Shown here in pieces: positions 52,889 through 61,373 of a stretch of 64,000 nt of DNA. The DNA comes from Bacteroidales bacterium (GTDB taxonomy: Bacteria; Bacteroidota; Bacteroidia; Bacteroidales; F082), in the NCBI GenBank assembly GCA_028277395.1, contig JANQGJ010000099.1, positions 62,001-126,000 on the forward strand. The letters run 5' to 3'. The notes beneath the pieces were generated by a model. That model made no database searches, had not been told where the DNA came from, and saw only the letters and a program-made list of their open reading frames with translations. Each line of letters starts with the position of its first letter. The stretch's first letter is position 1. Both the position numbers and the translations under genes were made by a program.

Positions 52889-54097
52889 ATGGGAAAAATA
52901 GGTATAGCCGGCAATCAGGGTAAAGGTGTTAAATCCGATTGTCAGGTACAGTTTGAGTTTCTTACCGAAGGAGGTATAAACATAGAACTGAATAGTAAAG
53001 TACAGGTTCTTTATGGCAAATCTATTGTAAAGCTTGCACATGATATACTGTCGCATTTTGAAATAGAAAATGCCCGTCTTTTAATTGAAGATACAGGAGC
53101 CATTGATTTCGTAATAGCTGCCCGAATTGAGGCTGCAATAAAAAAGGTTATAGATACAACAAAGGACTTCTTACTACCGGTAAATAAAGAGAACCTTGGA
53201 TCAACGAACAAAGATGATTTTAGATTTTCTCGTTTATACTTGCCTGGAAATAGTCCTAAACTAATGCTTAATGCCGGTATTCATAAACCAAACGGATTAA
53301 TTCTTGATCTTGAAGATGCGGTTGCCCCTGAGAAAAAATTTGAAGCAAGATTCCTTGTTAGAAATGCACTTAGAAGTTTGAACTTTTACGGTGCTGAAAG
53401 AATGGTACGAATAAACCAGATTCCCGGAGGTTTGGATGACCTTGAATTTTTAATACCACATAATGCAAACCTTATTCTTGTACCGAAATGTGAGTCAGCC
53501 GAAGATCTTCATAAAGTAAATAGTAAGATTGAGGAATTAAAAACAAAGCACGGTATCAATAATGATGTATGGTTAATGCCAATTATTGAAAGTGCCAAAG
53601 GTGTTATGAATGCATATGAAATTGCACAGGCAGCAGATAATGTGTCTTCAATGGCTATTGGACTTGAAGATTATACTGCTGATCTTGGTACTCTTCGTAC
53701 CAAAGAAGGTACCGAATCCTTCTTTGCACGCAATATGGTTGTTACAGCCTCAAAAGCTGCAGGAATACAACCAATTGATTCCGTTTTTTCTGATGTATCC
53801 GATATGGAAGGACTTGCTGAAAATGTCAGAACATCGAAAGGATTAGGTTTTGAAGGTATGGGTTGTATACACCCACGTCAGATTAAAGTTATTCACGATA
53901 ATTTTGCTCCCGGTGAAGTGGAAATAGAAAAAGCGAAAAAAATAGTTGTGGCTTTTAATGAGGCTAAAGAAAAAGGGCTGGGAGTTGTATCCCTGGGATC
54001 GAAAATGATCGATGCCCCTGTAGTGAAACGAGCGCAGAATACAATTACACTGGCAATCAATACAGGTAAATTGGATAAGAACTGGTTAGATAAATAA
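52889..54097 (+). CDS. citE: Citrate lyase acyl carrier protein-beta subunit fusion (CitD-CitE)
   Basis: A 402-residue fusion. Residues about 1-92 match the citrate lyase acyl carrier protein CitD (GIAGNQGKGVKSDCQVQF, then LLIEDTGAIDFVIAARIEAAI); S16 in VKSDC aligns with the Ser carrying the phosphoribosyl-dephospho-CoA arm. About 112-390 match CitE, the citryl-ACP lyase: RLYLPGNSPKLM, GLILDLEDAVAPEKK, RINQIPGGLDDL, LMPIIESAKGVMNAYEIA, GLEDYTADLG, GFEGMGCIHPRQI. The complex cleaves citrate to acetate and oxaloacetate. The start at 52889 follows the promoter. citF comes 33 bp later; CitC, CitX and CitG, needed to activate the enzyme, are not in the window. Confidence 0.93.
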   Translation: MGKIGIAGNQGKGVKSDCQVQFEFLTEGGINIELNSKVQVLYGKSIVKLAHDILSHFEIENARLLIEDTGAIDFVIAARIEAAIKKVIDTTKDFLLPVNKENLGSTNKDDFRFSRLYLPGNSPKLMLNAGIHKPNGLILDLEDAVAPEKKFEARFLVRNALRSLNFYGAERMVRINQIPGGLDDLEFLIPHNANLILVPKCESAEDLHKVNSKIEELKTKHGINNDVWLMPIIESAKGVMNAYEIAQAADNVSSMAIGLEDYTADLGTLRTKEGTESFFARNMVVTASKAAGIQPIDSVFSDVSDMEGLAENVRTSKGLGFEGMGCIHPRQIKVIHDNFAPGEVEIEKAKKIVVAFNEAKEKGLGVVSLGSKMIDAPVVKRAQNTITLAINTGKLDKNWLDK

Positions 54098-54130
54098 TCA
54101 TATTCGGCATTTAACAGCAATTGAGTAGAT

Positions 54131-55693
54131 ATGAAAAAATACGATAAATTAGTAGTAAACGCAGCGGGACGTGAAGTTCCAACAATTATAAATGGTGAAG
54201 AACATATACCTTTTCAGGGTGTAGGAAAATACAAACCAACAGGTCGCAGATATGGACCTAAGTTAGCAAGCTGTGCTGATTTCCCTGAAGACGGTAATAA
54301 ACAGGTTGAATCACTTAAAGAAGCTTTGATAAAATCCGGATTAAAGGATGGAATGACAATCTCAACTCACCATCATTTTAGAAATGGTGATCTGATAGCT
54401 AATCAGATATTTGATATTGCTCATGAATTGGGAATTAAAGATCTGAGGTGGTATCCGTCTGCTTCATTTCCATGCCAGGAGAAATTAATTGAATACCTGG
54501 AAGACGGTACAATAAACCGTATCGAAGGCAGCATGAATGGTCCTTTGGGTAAATTTACCTCGGAAGGTAAAATGAAAGGACTCAGTGTACTAAGATCACA
54601 TGGTGGAAGATACCAGGCTGTTCAGGATGGTGAAGTTAAAATAGATATTGCAGTTATTGCAGCACCTACTGCTGATTTCTTTGGAAACGCAAATGGTGTT
54701 AACGGTGATACCGCCTGCGGACTTCTCGGTTTCGCTTTAGCAGATTCACAATATGCTGAAAAAGTAATAGTAGTAACTGATAACCTTGTACCATTCCCAT
54801 GTATTCCATGGCAAATACATGGGAATTATGTTGACTATGTTGTTAAAGTTGACAAAGTTGGTATTCCAGAGAAAATTATTTCGGGAACTACCCGCGTTAC
54901 AAAGAGTCCCGACAGACTATTGATTGCTGAAATTACAGCTGAGTTTTGTGAAAAAGCAGGATTGATCTATGACGGTTTCTCATACCAGGCTGGTGCAGGT
55001 GGAACGGCATTGTCAATTGGTAACTATTTTGGGGATATATTACGAAAGAATAACTGGAAAGCCAGATTTATAAGAGCAGGAAGTAATAAATACCCGGTAG
55101 AATTATTGGAAGAAGGTTTGGTGGAGTACATCCTTGATGGACAAACATTTGACCTTGAGGGCGTACGATCAATGAGGGAAAACCCCAATCATGTTCACAC
55201 CTCTCCTTTTACATCATATAATTATCACAGCAAAGGTAATTTTGCACAGTTAGTTGATATCGTTGTTCTTGGAGCAACTGAAGTTGATATTAATTTCAAT
55301 GCAAATGTTGTGACACATTCCGATGGTTATTTATTACACGGAATCGGAGGCTGGCAAAACTGTCTTGCAGCGAAAACCACAATAATGCCAATTCCGCTTT
55401 TCAGAGACAGAATACCTGTTATCAGAGATGAGGTAACAACAATTTGCGCACCAGGCGAACTTATTGATGTTATTGTAACTGAAAGAGGTATTGCCATAAA
55501 CCCACTTCGTCAGGATCTGATTGAAAAAACCAAAGATTCCGGATTGGTAATTAAAACAATTCAGGAACTTAAAGACGAAGCTGAAGCAATTTGTGGTGTA
55601 CCGGAAAAGATTGAGTTAAGCGATGAAATAGTATCAGTTGTTAAATGGGTTGACGGAACTGTACTTGATTCTGTTAGAAAAGTTTTAACTTAA
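54131..55693 (+). CDS. citF: Citrate lyase subunit alpha (CitF)
   Basis: A 520-residue CitF, the acetyl-ACP:citrate CoA-type transferase of citrate lyase. Signatures include GREVPTIINGEEHIPFQGVGKYKPTGRRYGPKLASC near the N-terminus, GMTISTHHHFRNGD (about 76-89) and IEGSMNGPLG. FSYQAGAGGTALSIGNYF (about 283-300) and IGGWQNCLAAKTTIMPIPLFRDRIPVIRDEV follow. VTERGIAINPLR (about 455-466) ends the set. Length is normal. It is the second gene of the citDE-citF operon, with a strong terminator after it. Confidence 0.95.
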   Translation: MKKYDKLVVNAAGREVPTIINGEEHIPFQGVGKYKPTGRRYGPKLASCADFPEDGNKQVESLKEALIKSGLKDGMTISTHHHFRNGDLIANQIFDIAHELGIKDLRWYPSASFPCQEKLIEYLEDGTINRIEGSMNGPLGKFTSEGKMKGLSVLRSHGGRYQAVQDGEVKIDIAVIAAPTADFFGNANGVNGDTACGLLGFALADSQYAEKVIVVTDNLVPFPCIPWQIHGNYVDYVVKVDKVGIPEKIISGTTRVTKSPDRLLIAEITAEFCEKAGLIYDGFSYQAGAGGTALSIGNYFGDILRKNNWKARFIRAGSNKYPVELLEEGLVEYILDGQTFDLEGVRSMRENPNHVHTSPFTSYNYHSKGNFAQLVDIVVLGATEVDINFNANVVTHSDGYLLHGIGGWQNCLAAKTTIMPIPLFRDRIPVIRDEVTTICAPGELIDVIVTERGIAINPLRQDLIEKTKDSGLVIKTIQELKDEAEAICGVPEKIELSDEIVSVVKWVDGTVLDSVRKVLT

Positions 55694-55721
55694 CAACTTA
55701 CCAGATATTGAAAATAAAAAC

Positions 55722-55770
55722 TGGCAGAGGATGGACCATTAAAGATATTCATTCCTCTGCCATTTTTTTT
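55722..55770 (+). terminator. Terminator of the citrate lyase operon
   Basis: TGGCAGAGGA (55722-55731) pairs with TCCTCTGCCA (55753-55762), followed by eight T (55763-55770). Confidence 0.92.
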
Positions 55771-55860
55771 ATTATAATTTGCAGGTCAACAATTCTCAAA
55801 AATGTAACCTGCCGCAAATCTTACATCAACTAATAATTTAGTTGATAAGGATAAAAAAAA

Positions 55861-57465
55861 CTACTCAAGTACAAATCTGATCGGAAGATTATACTTTACT
55901 CTGACAGGCTTACCTTTCTGGGTTCCGGGATTCCAGTTTGGCATCGATTCCACAACCCGTATGGCTTCTTTGTCGCAACCATGACCAATACCTCTTAAAA
56001 CACTAACGTCAGAAACTTTTCCATCCTTTTCCACTACGAAAGATACAAATACCCTGCCATCAACCTTATTAGCAAAAGCTTCTTCCGGGTACTTAATATT
56101 ATTGGAGAGATATTTCATCAATTCACCGGTACCTCCGGGAAACTTAGGCATTACCTCCACTACTGCGAATATATCTTCCTCTTTTTCATTGCTAAGAACA
56201 AAACTAATCGGAAGCTTAAAGCTTACATTTACAGTTTCATCACCATTTTTTCCGGGAATCCATGCCGGCATGTTAGTAACAATTCGCACTGCTTCTTCAT
56301 CGCAACCGCTACCTATACCTTTCAGTACCTTAACATCCGATACATCGCCATTTTTATTAACAATAAATCCAATAATTACCTTACCCTGTACATTGTTTTC
56401 CATGGCCTTTGCAGGATAAACAATGTTTTCAGAAAGGTATGCTTTGAGTTCATCCATGCCCCCGGGAAATTGTGGCATTATTTCAGCAGCATCCAGTACT
56501 TTATTGTCAACAGACTTAACATTTTCATCCGCTGCCGGTTCACCTTCATTAACTGATTCGGGATCCGAACATGCGTATAATACAATACTCAATGCAAGCA
56601 ATACCCAGCTGAGTTTCAGTGTAAACAAAAACGGATTTTTGGTTTTTCTAATCATATGTAACCTCCTTTTTAATAATGAATAACTAAAATTATGTGTTAG
56701 TACGTTTGTACCTATTATACTCGAATTATCAATTAACAACTTTTTGTATTCATCAACATCAGGATACCTTCCGATAACATCATTATCAGCAATAAATTCA
56801 TGGTTTTCTTTTAGTGTCTTCTTAAATGAATAAACCATAGGATTAAACCATTGTAATATTATTAACAGTTCAGCTATGAATAAATCAACAGTGTGCTTTT
56901 GTTCAATATGTACTTTCTCATGCTCGACTATTGTATTTATTTCCTCTTCATTTTTAAACAACTCCTTATTTATAAATATGTACTTATAAAATGAGAAGGT
57001 TGGAGTACCTTGTTTTGTGTAAATAATCCTAGAACCATTATAATTAAACCATGAGGAACTATTAAACAGTTTCGACAACTGGAAAACTCTTATAGAAAAA
57101 ATTATTAATGAAACGAAAACTCCGGCCAGATAAATTCCTAATAAAATATTTCTAACCTGTAAACCTGCACCAACAATACCAGTTACTTTCTCTGATTTAT
57201 CAGCATAGATGGTAACCTCGCTCAAACTATAAGTAACAAGGTTATGGACAGGAGCCTCCATCAAAGGAAGAAAAGAATAATCAATAATAAGTTTATCAGC
57301 ACTGAAATTCGATAATGGTAATAATGCTGATAGTACTATTGCTGACAGAAGATAATATCTGTTAAACTTAAAATATGCTTCTCTCTTAAATAAAAGTTCA
57401 AAAAACAGATAAAATACTGTTATACTGATAGCTGATTGTAATAGATATATGAAGAAATCGTTCAT
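55861..57465 (-). CDS. M56 (BlaR1-type) metallopeptidase with two TonB C-terminal domains
   Basis: A 534-residue membrane protein. The N-terminal half (about 1-310) is BlaR1/MecR1-type family M56. Hydrophobic helices lie at about 5-27, 36-52, 105-126 and 285-305, and the zinc site HEKVH is at 182-186, with E223 in ENHEFIAD as likely third ligand. After a linker follow two TonB C-terminal-like domains, about 332-420 and 440-534, each with MPxFPGG...YL..NI.YP..A and GCDxEAxRxV. BlaR1 homologues sense a stimulus and cleave the BlaI repressor, whose gene lies 5 bp upstream. No beta-lactam sensor domain is present, so the stimulus is unknown. Confidence 0.9.
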   Translation of the reverse strand: MNDFFIYLLQSAISITVFYLFFELLFKREAYFKFNRYYLLSAIVLSALLPLSNFSADKLIIDYSFLPLMEAPVHNLVTYSLSEVTIYADKSEKVTGIVGAGLQVRNILLGIYLAGVFVSLIIFSIRVFQLSKLFNSSSWFNYNGSRIIYTKQGTPTFSFYKYIFINKELFKNEEEINTIVEHEKVHIEQKHTVDLFIAELLIILQWFNPMVYSFKKTLKENHEFIADNDVIGRYPDVDEYKKLLIDNSSIIGTNVLTHNFSYSLLKRRLHMIRKTKNPFLFTLKLSWVLLALSIVLYACSDPESVNEGEPAADENVKSVDNKVLDAAEIMPQFPGGMDELKAYLSENIVYPAKAMENNVQGKVIIGFIVNKNGDVSDVKVLKGIGSGCDEEAVRIVTNMPAWIPGKNGDETVNVSFKLPISFVLSNEKEEDIFAVVEVMPKFPGGTGELMKYLSNNIKYPEEAFANKVDGRVFVSFVVEKDGKVSDVSVLRGIGHGCDKEAIRVVESMPNWNPGTQKGKPVRVKYNLPIRFVLE

Positions 57466-57470
57466 TATGG

Positions 57471-57848
57471 TTATTTCTCTGTTTTCTTCCTGATTTCATT
57501 ATCCAACATCTCTCTTATTTCCTCAAGTTCAGTTAAACTAAGATCCTGCTCATTGGCAAAAAATGAGGTTAGAGCCTGATAAGAGTTACCGAAATAATTG
57601 CTGATAAAGCCTTTAAAAAAGTTCCTTCTGTAAAGTTTTTTTGAAATTATCGGGTAATACTCATGTGCTTTTCCATATGCCTTATAGCTTACAAATCCTT
57701 TCTTTTCAAGAATTCGAATAATTGTAGAGACGGTATTATATGCCGGTTTTGGATCAGGTAGCTCATCCAGGATATCCCTGACATATCCCTTCTCCAAATC
57801 CCAAAGCACCTGCATTATTTGTTCTTCTGCCCTTGTTAACTGTTTCAT
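57471..57848 (-). CDS. BlaI/MecI/CopY family transcriptional repressor
   Basis: A 125-residue BlaI-type winged-helix repressor. The DNA-binding domain (about 1-75) has LTRAEEQIMQVLWDLEKGYVRDIL, PAYNTVSTIIRILEKKGFVSYKAYGKAHEYYPI; the C-terminal helix is the dimer interface cleaved after M56 activation. It pairs with the M56/TonB gene 5 bp downstream, a BlaI-BlaR-like operon. The ATG at 57848 (MKQLTRAEE) is preferred over the GTG at 57857. Two dyads upstream are likely operators. Confidence 0.92.
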   Translation of the reverse strand: MKQLTRAEEQIMQVLWDLEKGYVRDILDELPDPKPAYNTVSTIIRILEKKGFVSYKAYGKAHEYYPIISKKLYRRNFFKGFISNYFGNSYQALTSFFANEQDLSLTELEEIREMLDNEIRKKTEK

Positions 57849-57870
57849 ATCAAACACTTTTTTACATAAC

Positions 57871-57884
57871 TAACTTTTTAGTTA
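57871..57884. promoter_or_regulatory. Inverted repeat TAACT-TTTT-AGTTA, candidate BlaI operator 1
   Basis: Perfect 5-4-5 dyad. It lies just downstream of the minus-strand element TTTCTTTG (57892-57899), between it and the ATG at 57848, so binding would block transcription start. Confidence 0.5.
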
Positions 57885-57929
57885 TATATTGCAAAGAAAG
57901 TCAAAAAATTAATATAAGCAACTGAAATC

Positions 57930-57945
57930 AACTAATTTTATAGTT
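57930..57945. promoter_or_regulatory. Inverted repeat AACTA-6-TAGTT, candidate BlaI operator 2
   Basis: Perfect 5-6-5 dyad 46 bases upstream of the first, sharing the ACTA/TAGT half-site type. Confidence 0.4.
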
Positions 57946-58141
57946 AATCATTTCAAAATAGTTAAATGTTAACAACAACTATCAGAAAACTAAGTCAAAA
58001 ACGCTGTTGAGATGATTTCAGCCATATCGATACATCCCTGATTTACTGACTTTTACAAGTTGTTAATTTTATTTAATTTAGACCCAATTAAAAATAGCAT
58101 GTTTTTTTTCAAAAAAAGCCTATTTGCAATGTTTATATGTC

Positions 58142-58149
58142 TAGTTTTG
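58142..58149 (+). promoter_or_regulatory. -7 promoter element of gdhA
   Basis: TAGTTTTG matches TAnnTTTG, 42 bases before the ATG at 58192. TTTG at 58123-58126 may be the -33 element. Confidence 0.55.
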
Positions 58150-58191
58150 CACTGTTAAAAAAATAACAATTAAATTATAAATAATACAGCT

Positions 58192-59529
58192 ATGGATCTG
58201 AATAAAATAATGAATGATCTGGAAAAGAAACATCCCGGTGAGGTAGAATACCACCAGGCTGTTCGTGAAGTACTTGAATCAATTGAAGATGCAGTTAATG
58301 ACAATCCTCAATTTGAATCTGCAGGCATTATTGAAAGACTGATTGAACCTGATCGTGTTCTTACATTCAAAGTACAATGGGTAGATGATAATGGTAAAGT
58401 TCATGTTAACCTGGGTTACCGTGTTCAGTTTAACAACTCTATCGGGCCATACAAAGGTGGATTAAGATTCCATCCAAGCGTAAACTTAAGTATCCTTAAA
58501 TTTTTAGGATTCGAACAAATATTTAAAAATGCTCTTACAACACTACCAATGGGTGGTGGTAAAGGTGGTTCTGATTTCAATCCAAAAGGAAAATCAGATT
58601 CTGAGATTATGAGATTTTGCCAGGCTTTCATGCTTGAGTTATGGAGACTTATTGGTCCTGACACAGACGTACCTGCAGGTGATATTGGTGTAGGTGGAAA
58701 AGAAATTGGTTACATGTATGGTATGTACAAAAAACTTGCAAGAGAAAATACCGGCGTATTAACTGGTAAAGGTCTCGGCTGGGGAGGAAGTTTAATTCGT
58801 CCGGAAGCAACAGGTTTTGGTACTGTTTATTTTGCACAGGAAATGTTAGCAACAAAAGGTGATTCTTTTAAAGATAAAGAAGTTGCTGTTTCAGGTTTTG
58901 GTAATGTTGCATGGGGTGCTGCACTTAAAGTTGAAGAATTAGGTGGTAAAGTTGTTACTCTGTCCGGTCCTGACGGTTATATTCACGATCCTGAAGGTAT
59001 TACAGGTGACAAAATTGAGTACATGCTTGAATTAAGAGCCTCCAACCAGGATATCGTTGCTCCTTATGCTGAGGAATTCCCTGAAGCTACATTCTACCCT
59101 GGCAAACGTCCATGGGAAGTTAAAGTTGATGTCGCCCTTCCATGTGCAACACAAAACGAACTTGATGAAGAAGATGCAGCCAAATTAATCGAAAATGGTT
59201 GTATGTGTGTAGCAGAAGGTGCAAATATGCCATCTACACCGGAAGCAGTTCACTTACTACAGAAGAATGGTGTATTATTCGGACCTGGTAAAGCTGTAAA
59301 CGCAGGTGGTGTTGCTACCTCAGGTTTGGAAATGACACAAAATGCCATGAAACTTGCATGGACAAGAGAAGAAGTAGATGCAAAACTTCATCACATTATG
59401 AAGAGTATTCACGAAGCATGTGTTGCTCACGGAACAAATGATGACGGATCAATCGACTATGTAAAAGGTGCAAATATTGCAGGATTCCTAAAAGTTGCGA
59501 ATTCAATGCTCGACCTTGGTGTAGCATAG
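58192..59529 (+). CDS. gdhA: NADP-type glutamate dehydrogenase
   Basis: A 445-residue glutamate dehydrogenase of the short hexameric type (NADP type in Bacteroides), which makes glutamate from ammonium and 2-oxoglutarate. Features are VQFNNSIGPYKGGLRFHPSVN (about 83-103), the catalytic region TTLPMGGGKGGSDFNPKGKSD (about 119-139, lysine in GGGKGG), VPAGDIGVGGKEIGYMYG and the Rossmann fingerprint VAVSGFGNVAWGAALK (about 228-243). EGANMPSTPEAVHLL and GKAVNAGGVATSGLEMTQN close it. Length is standard. It stands alone with its own promoter and terminator, the usual ammonium-assimilation gene in this phylum. Confidence 0.97.
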   Translation: MDLNKIMNDLEKKHPGEVEYHQAVREVLESIEDAVNDNPQFESAGIIERLIEPDRVLTFKVQWVDDNGKVHVNLGYRVQFNNSIGPYKGGLRFHPSVNLSILKFLGFEQIFKNALTTLPMGGGKGGSDFNPKGKSDSEIMRFCQAFMLELWRLIGPDTDVPAGDIGVGGKEIGYMYGMYKKLARENTGVLTGKGLGWGGSLIRPEATGFGTVYFAQEMLATKGDSFKDKEVAVSGFGNVAWGAALKVEELGGKVVTLSGPDGYIHDPEGITGDKIEYMLELRASNQDIVAPYAEEFPEATFYPGKRPWEVKVDVALPCATQNELDEEDAAKLIENGCMCVAEGANMPSTPEAVHLLQKNGVLFGPGKAVNAGGVATSGLEMTQNAMKLAWTREEVDAKLHHIMKSIHEACVAHGTNDDGSIDYVKGANIAGFLKVANSMLDLGVA

Positions 59530-59553
59530 TTAAAAGAATAAACTTATACCTTA

Positions 59554-59587
59554 AAACCTCATTCAGTAAAATGGATGAGGTTTTTTT
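59554..59587 (+). terminator. Intrinsic terminator of gdhA
   Basis: AAACCTCAT (59554-59562) pairs with ATGAGGTTT (59575-59583), followed by T residues up to 59587. Confidence 0.9.
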
Positions 59588-59686
59588 ATGATTGACTAAA
59601 TTAATGACACTTATCTTGATTTAGTCTAAAGTAACATATTGTTAGTTAATTAACAAACTTTGGCTTGCGCAGCTTACATTTTTGAT

Positions 59687-59694
59687 TATTTTTG
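59687..59694 (+). promoter_or_regulatory. -7 promoter element of the POT transporter
   Basis: TATTTTTG matches TAnnTTTG, 41 bases before the ATG at 59736. Confidence 0.5.
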
Positions 59695-59735
59695 TCGGCT
59701 TACTGAAAATAAATGTCTAACCAAAATCGATAGTT

Positions 59736-61286
59736 ATGTTTAAAGGGCACCCTAAGGGTCTTATTCCGGCGTCTCTCGCAAATATGGGAGAAAGGTTTGG
59801 ATTTTACACAATGATGGCAATATTAGTACTGTTCCTGCAGGCGAAATTTGGACTGACCGGAACAAATGCCGGGTATATTTACTCCGGATTTTATTTTTCC
59901 ATTTATATATTAGCACTTGTTGGTGGTATTATTGCTGATAGAATAAAGAATTATAAAGGCACTATATTCACCGGACTCATTTTGATGGGAATAGGATATA
60001 TGATTATGGCCTTCCCTACACCAACTCCTGTTTCAAATGTTCCTCTGTTTTTAACTCTATCAATAGTTGGATTATTCATAATTGCATTTGGTAACGGACT
60101 TTTTAAAGGTAATCTACAGGCGTTAGTAGGTCAGATGTATGATAATGAGAAATATGAAAGCCTGAGAGATTCAGGATTTTCATTGTTTTATGCTTTTATT
60201 AATGTTGGTGCTATTTTTGCTCCATTTACAGCTATTGGTATCAGAAACTGGTGGTTGAGTTCAAACGGTTATGAATATGATGCCAGCTTACCTGAACAAT
60301 GTCATGCCTTTCTTGGAGGAAACATGTCAGTTGAAAATATTGCAAAATACCAGGAATATGCTGATGCTGCACTATTAGGTGGTAATGTAACTGATTTAAC
60401 TAAATTCTCAAATGACTATCTTAATGTATTTAATACCGGATTTCATTATGCATTTGGTATAGCTATTGTTGCTATGGCTATTTCTACTTTAATTTACCTG
60501 GCAAACAAAAAGAACTTCCCGAACCCTAAAGGTGTTGCTGCCAAAACAGGCGGTACCGAAATTACCGAGGAAATAAAAATGGAAGCAAAGGAAGTAGCTC
60601 AGCGCATGTATGCTTTGCTGGCGGTATTTGGTGTTGTTATTTTCTTCTGGTTTTCATTCCATCAAAATGGATTGACATTAACATTCTTTGCAAGAGATTA
60701 TACAGACCTCAGCCTGTTCGTATTTGAAATACTGGGCGTTAAATTTGAGGGTGCTGAAATATTCCAGTCGATGAATCCTTTTTTCGTTGTTTTCCTAACC
60801 CCAATTATTGTTGGATTATTTGGATGGCTAAGGGCCAGAAATATTGAACCATCTACTCCGAAAAAGATTGCTATTGGGATGGGAATTGCTGCATTAGCCT
60901 TTGTTCTTATGGTATTTGGATCATTAAATGTTCCTCTATTCTCAGATATCAGTTCTGCAGAAGGTGGTACACCACTCGCACAGGCACAAAGAGTTACTCC
61001 ATTCCTATTACTGGGAACGTATTTTATTCTTACCGTAGCTGAGTTATTCATTAGTCCTATGGGTATATCCTTTGTGTCAAAAGTAGCTCCTCCGCAATAT
61101 CAGGGTATGATGCAGGGCGGATGGCTGGGTGCAACCGCACTTGGTAATGGACTGTTATTCATTGGTGCTATATTATATGAATCAATTCCAATATGGATGA
61201 CATGGAGTATATTTGTAATTGCATGTGCAATTTCCATGTTAACAATTATGTTTATGGTGAAATGGCTTGAAAGAGTAGCCAAATAG
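59736..61286 (+). CDS. POT/PTR2 family proton-dependent oligopeptide transporter
   Basis: A 516-residue peptide:H+ symporter of the inner membrane with 12 or more predicted helices. The proton-coupling motif ExxERFxxY appears as NMGERFGFYTM (about residues 16-26), followed by YSGFYFSIYILALVGGIIADR (about 49-69) and the GNGLFKGNLQALVGQMYD loop (about 118-135). Helices continue to IGAILYESIPIWMTWSIFV at the end. Import of di- and tripeptides fits the secreted peptidases and glutamate metabolism nearby. A strong terminator follows. Confidence 0.93.
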   Translation: MFKGHPKGLIPASLANMGERFGFYTMMAILVLFLQAKFGLTGTNAGYIYSGFYFSIYILALVGGIIADRIKNYKGTIFTGLILMGIGYMIMAFPTPTPVSNVPLFLTLSIVGLFIIAFGNGLFKGNLQALVGQMYDNEKYESLRDSGFSLFYAFINVGAIFAPFTAIGIRNWWLSSNGYEYDASLPEQCHAFLGGNMSVENIAKYQEYADAALLGGNVTDLTKFSNDYLNVFNTGFHYAFGIAIVAMAISTLIYLANKKNFPNPKGVAAKTGGTEITEEIKMEAKEVAQRMYALLAVFGVVIFFWFSFHQNGLTLTFFARDYTDLSLFVFEILGVKFEGAEIFQSMNPFFVVFLTPIIVGLFGWLRARNIEPSTPKKIAIGMGIAALAFVLMVFGSLNVPLFSDISSAEGGTPLAQAQRVTPFLLLGTYFILTVAELFISPMGISFVSKVAPPQYQGMMQGGWLGATALGNGLLFIGAILYESIPIWMTWSIFVIACAISMLTIMFMVKWLERVAK

Positions 61287-61304
61287 TATATCGATCTTTA
61301 TATG

Positions 61305-61340
61305 AAAAGGGATGAAAAGTGGATTTTCATCCCTTTTTTT
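61305..61340 (+). terminator. Intrinsic terminator of the POT transporter gene
   Basis: AAAAGGGATGAAAA (61305-61318) pairs perfectly with TTTTCATCCCTTTT (61324-61337) around a 5-base loop, followed by T residues. The radical SAM promoter begins 20 bases further on. Confidence 0.95.
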
Positions 61341-61359
61341 ATATGCCAGCGATTAACAA

Positions 61360-61367
61360 TATATTTG
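61360..61367 (+). promoter_or_regulatory. -7 promoter element of the radical SAM gene
   Basis: TATATTTG matches TAnnTTTG and ends only six bases before the ATG at 61374, so the transcript is expected to start at or near the start codon. It also shows that the longer frame from 61302 is not the real start. Confidence 0.55.
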
Positions 61368-61373
61368 CCTTGT

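Larger units (their letters stand above)
57858..58191. other. 334-base divergent gap between blaI and gdhA
   Basis: Holds the BlaI-type dyads (57871-57884 and 57930-57945), a near-consensus minus-strand -7 element TTTCTTTG (57892-57899), and the gdhA promoter (58142-58149). Nothing else is recognised. Confidence 0.6.
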
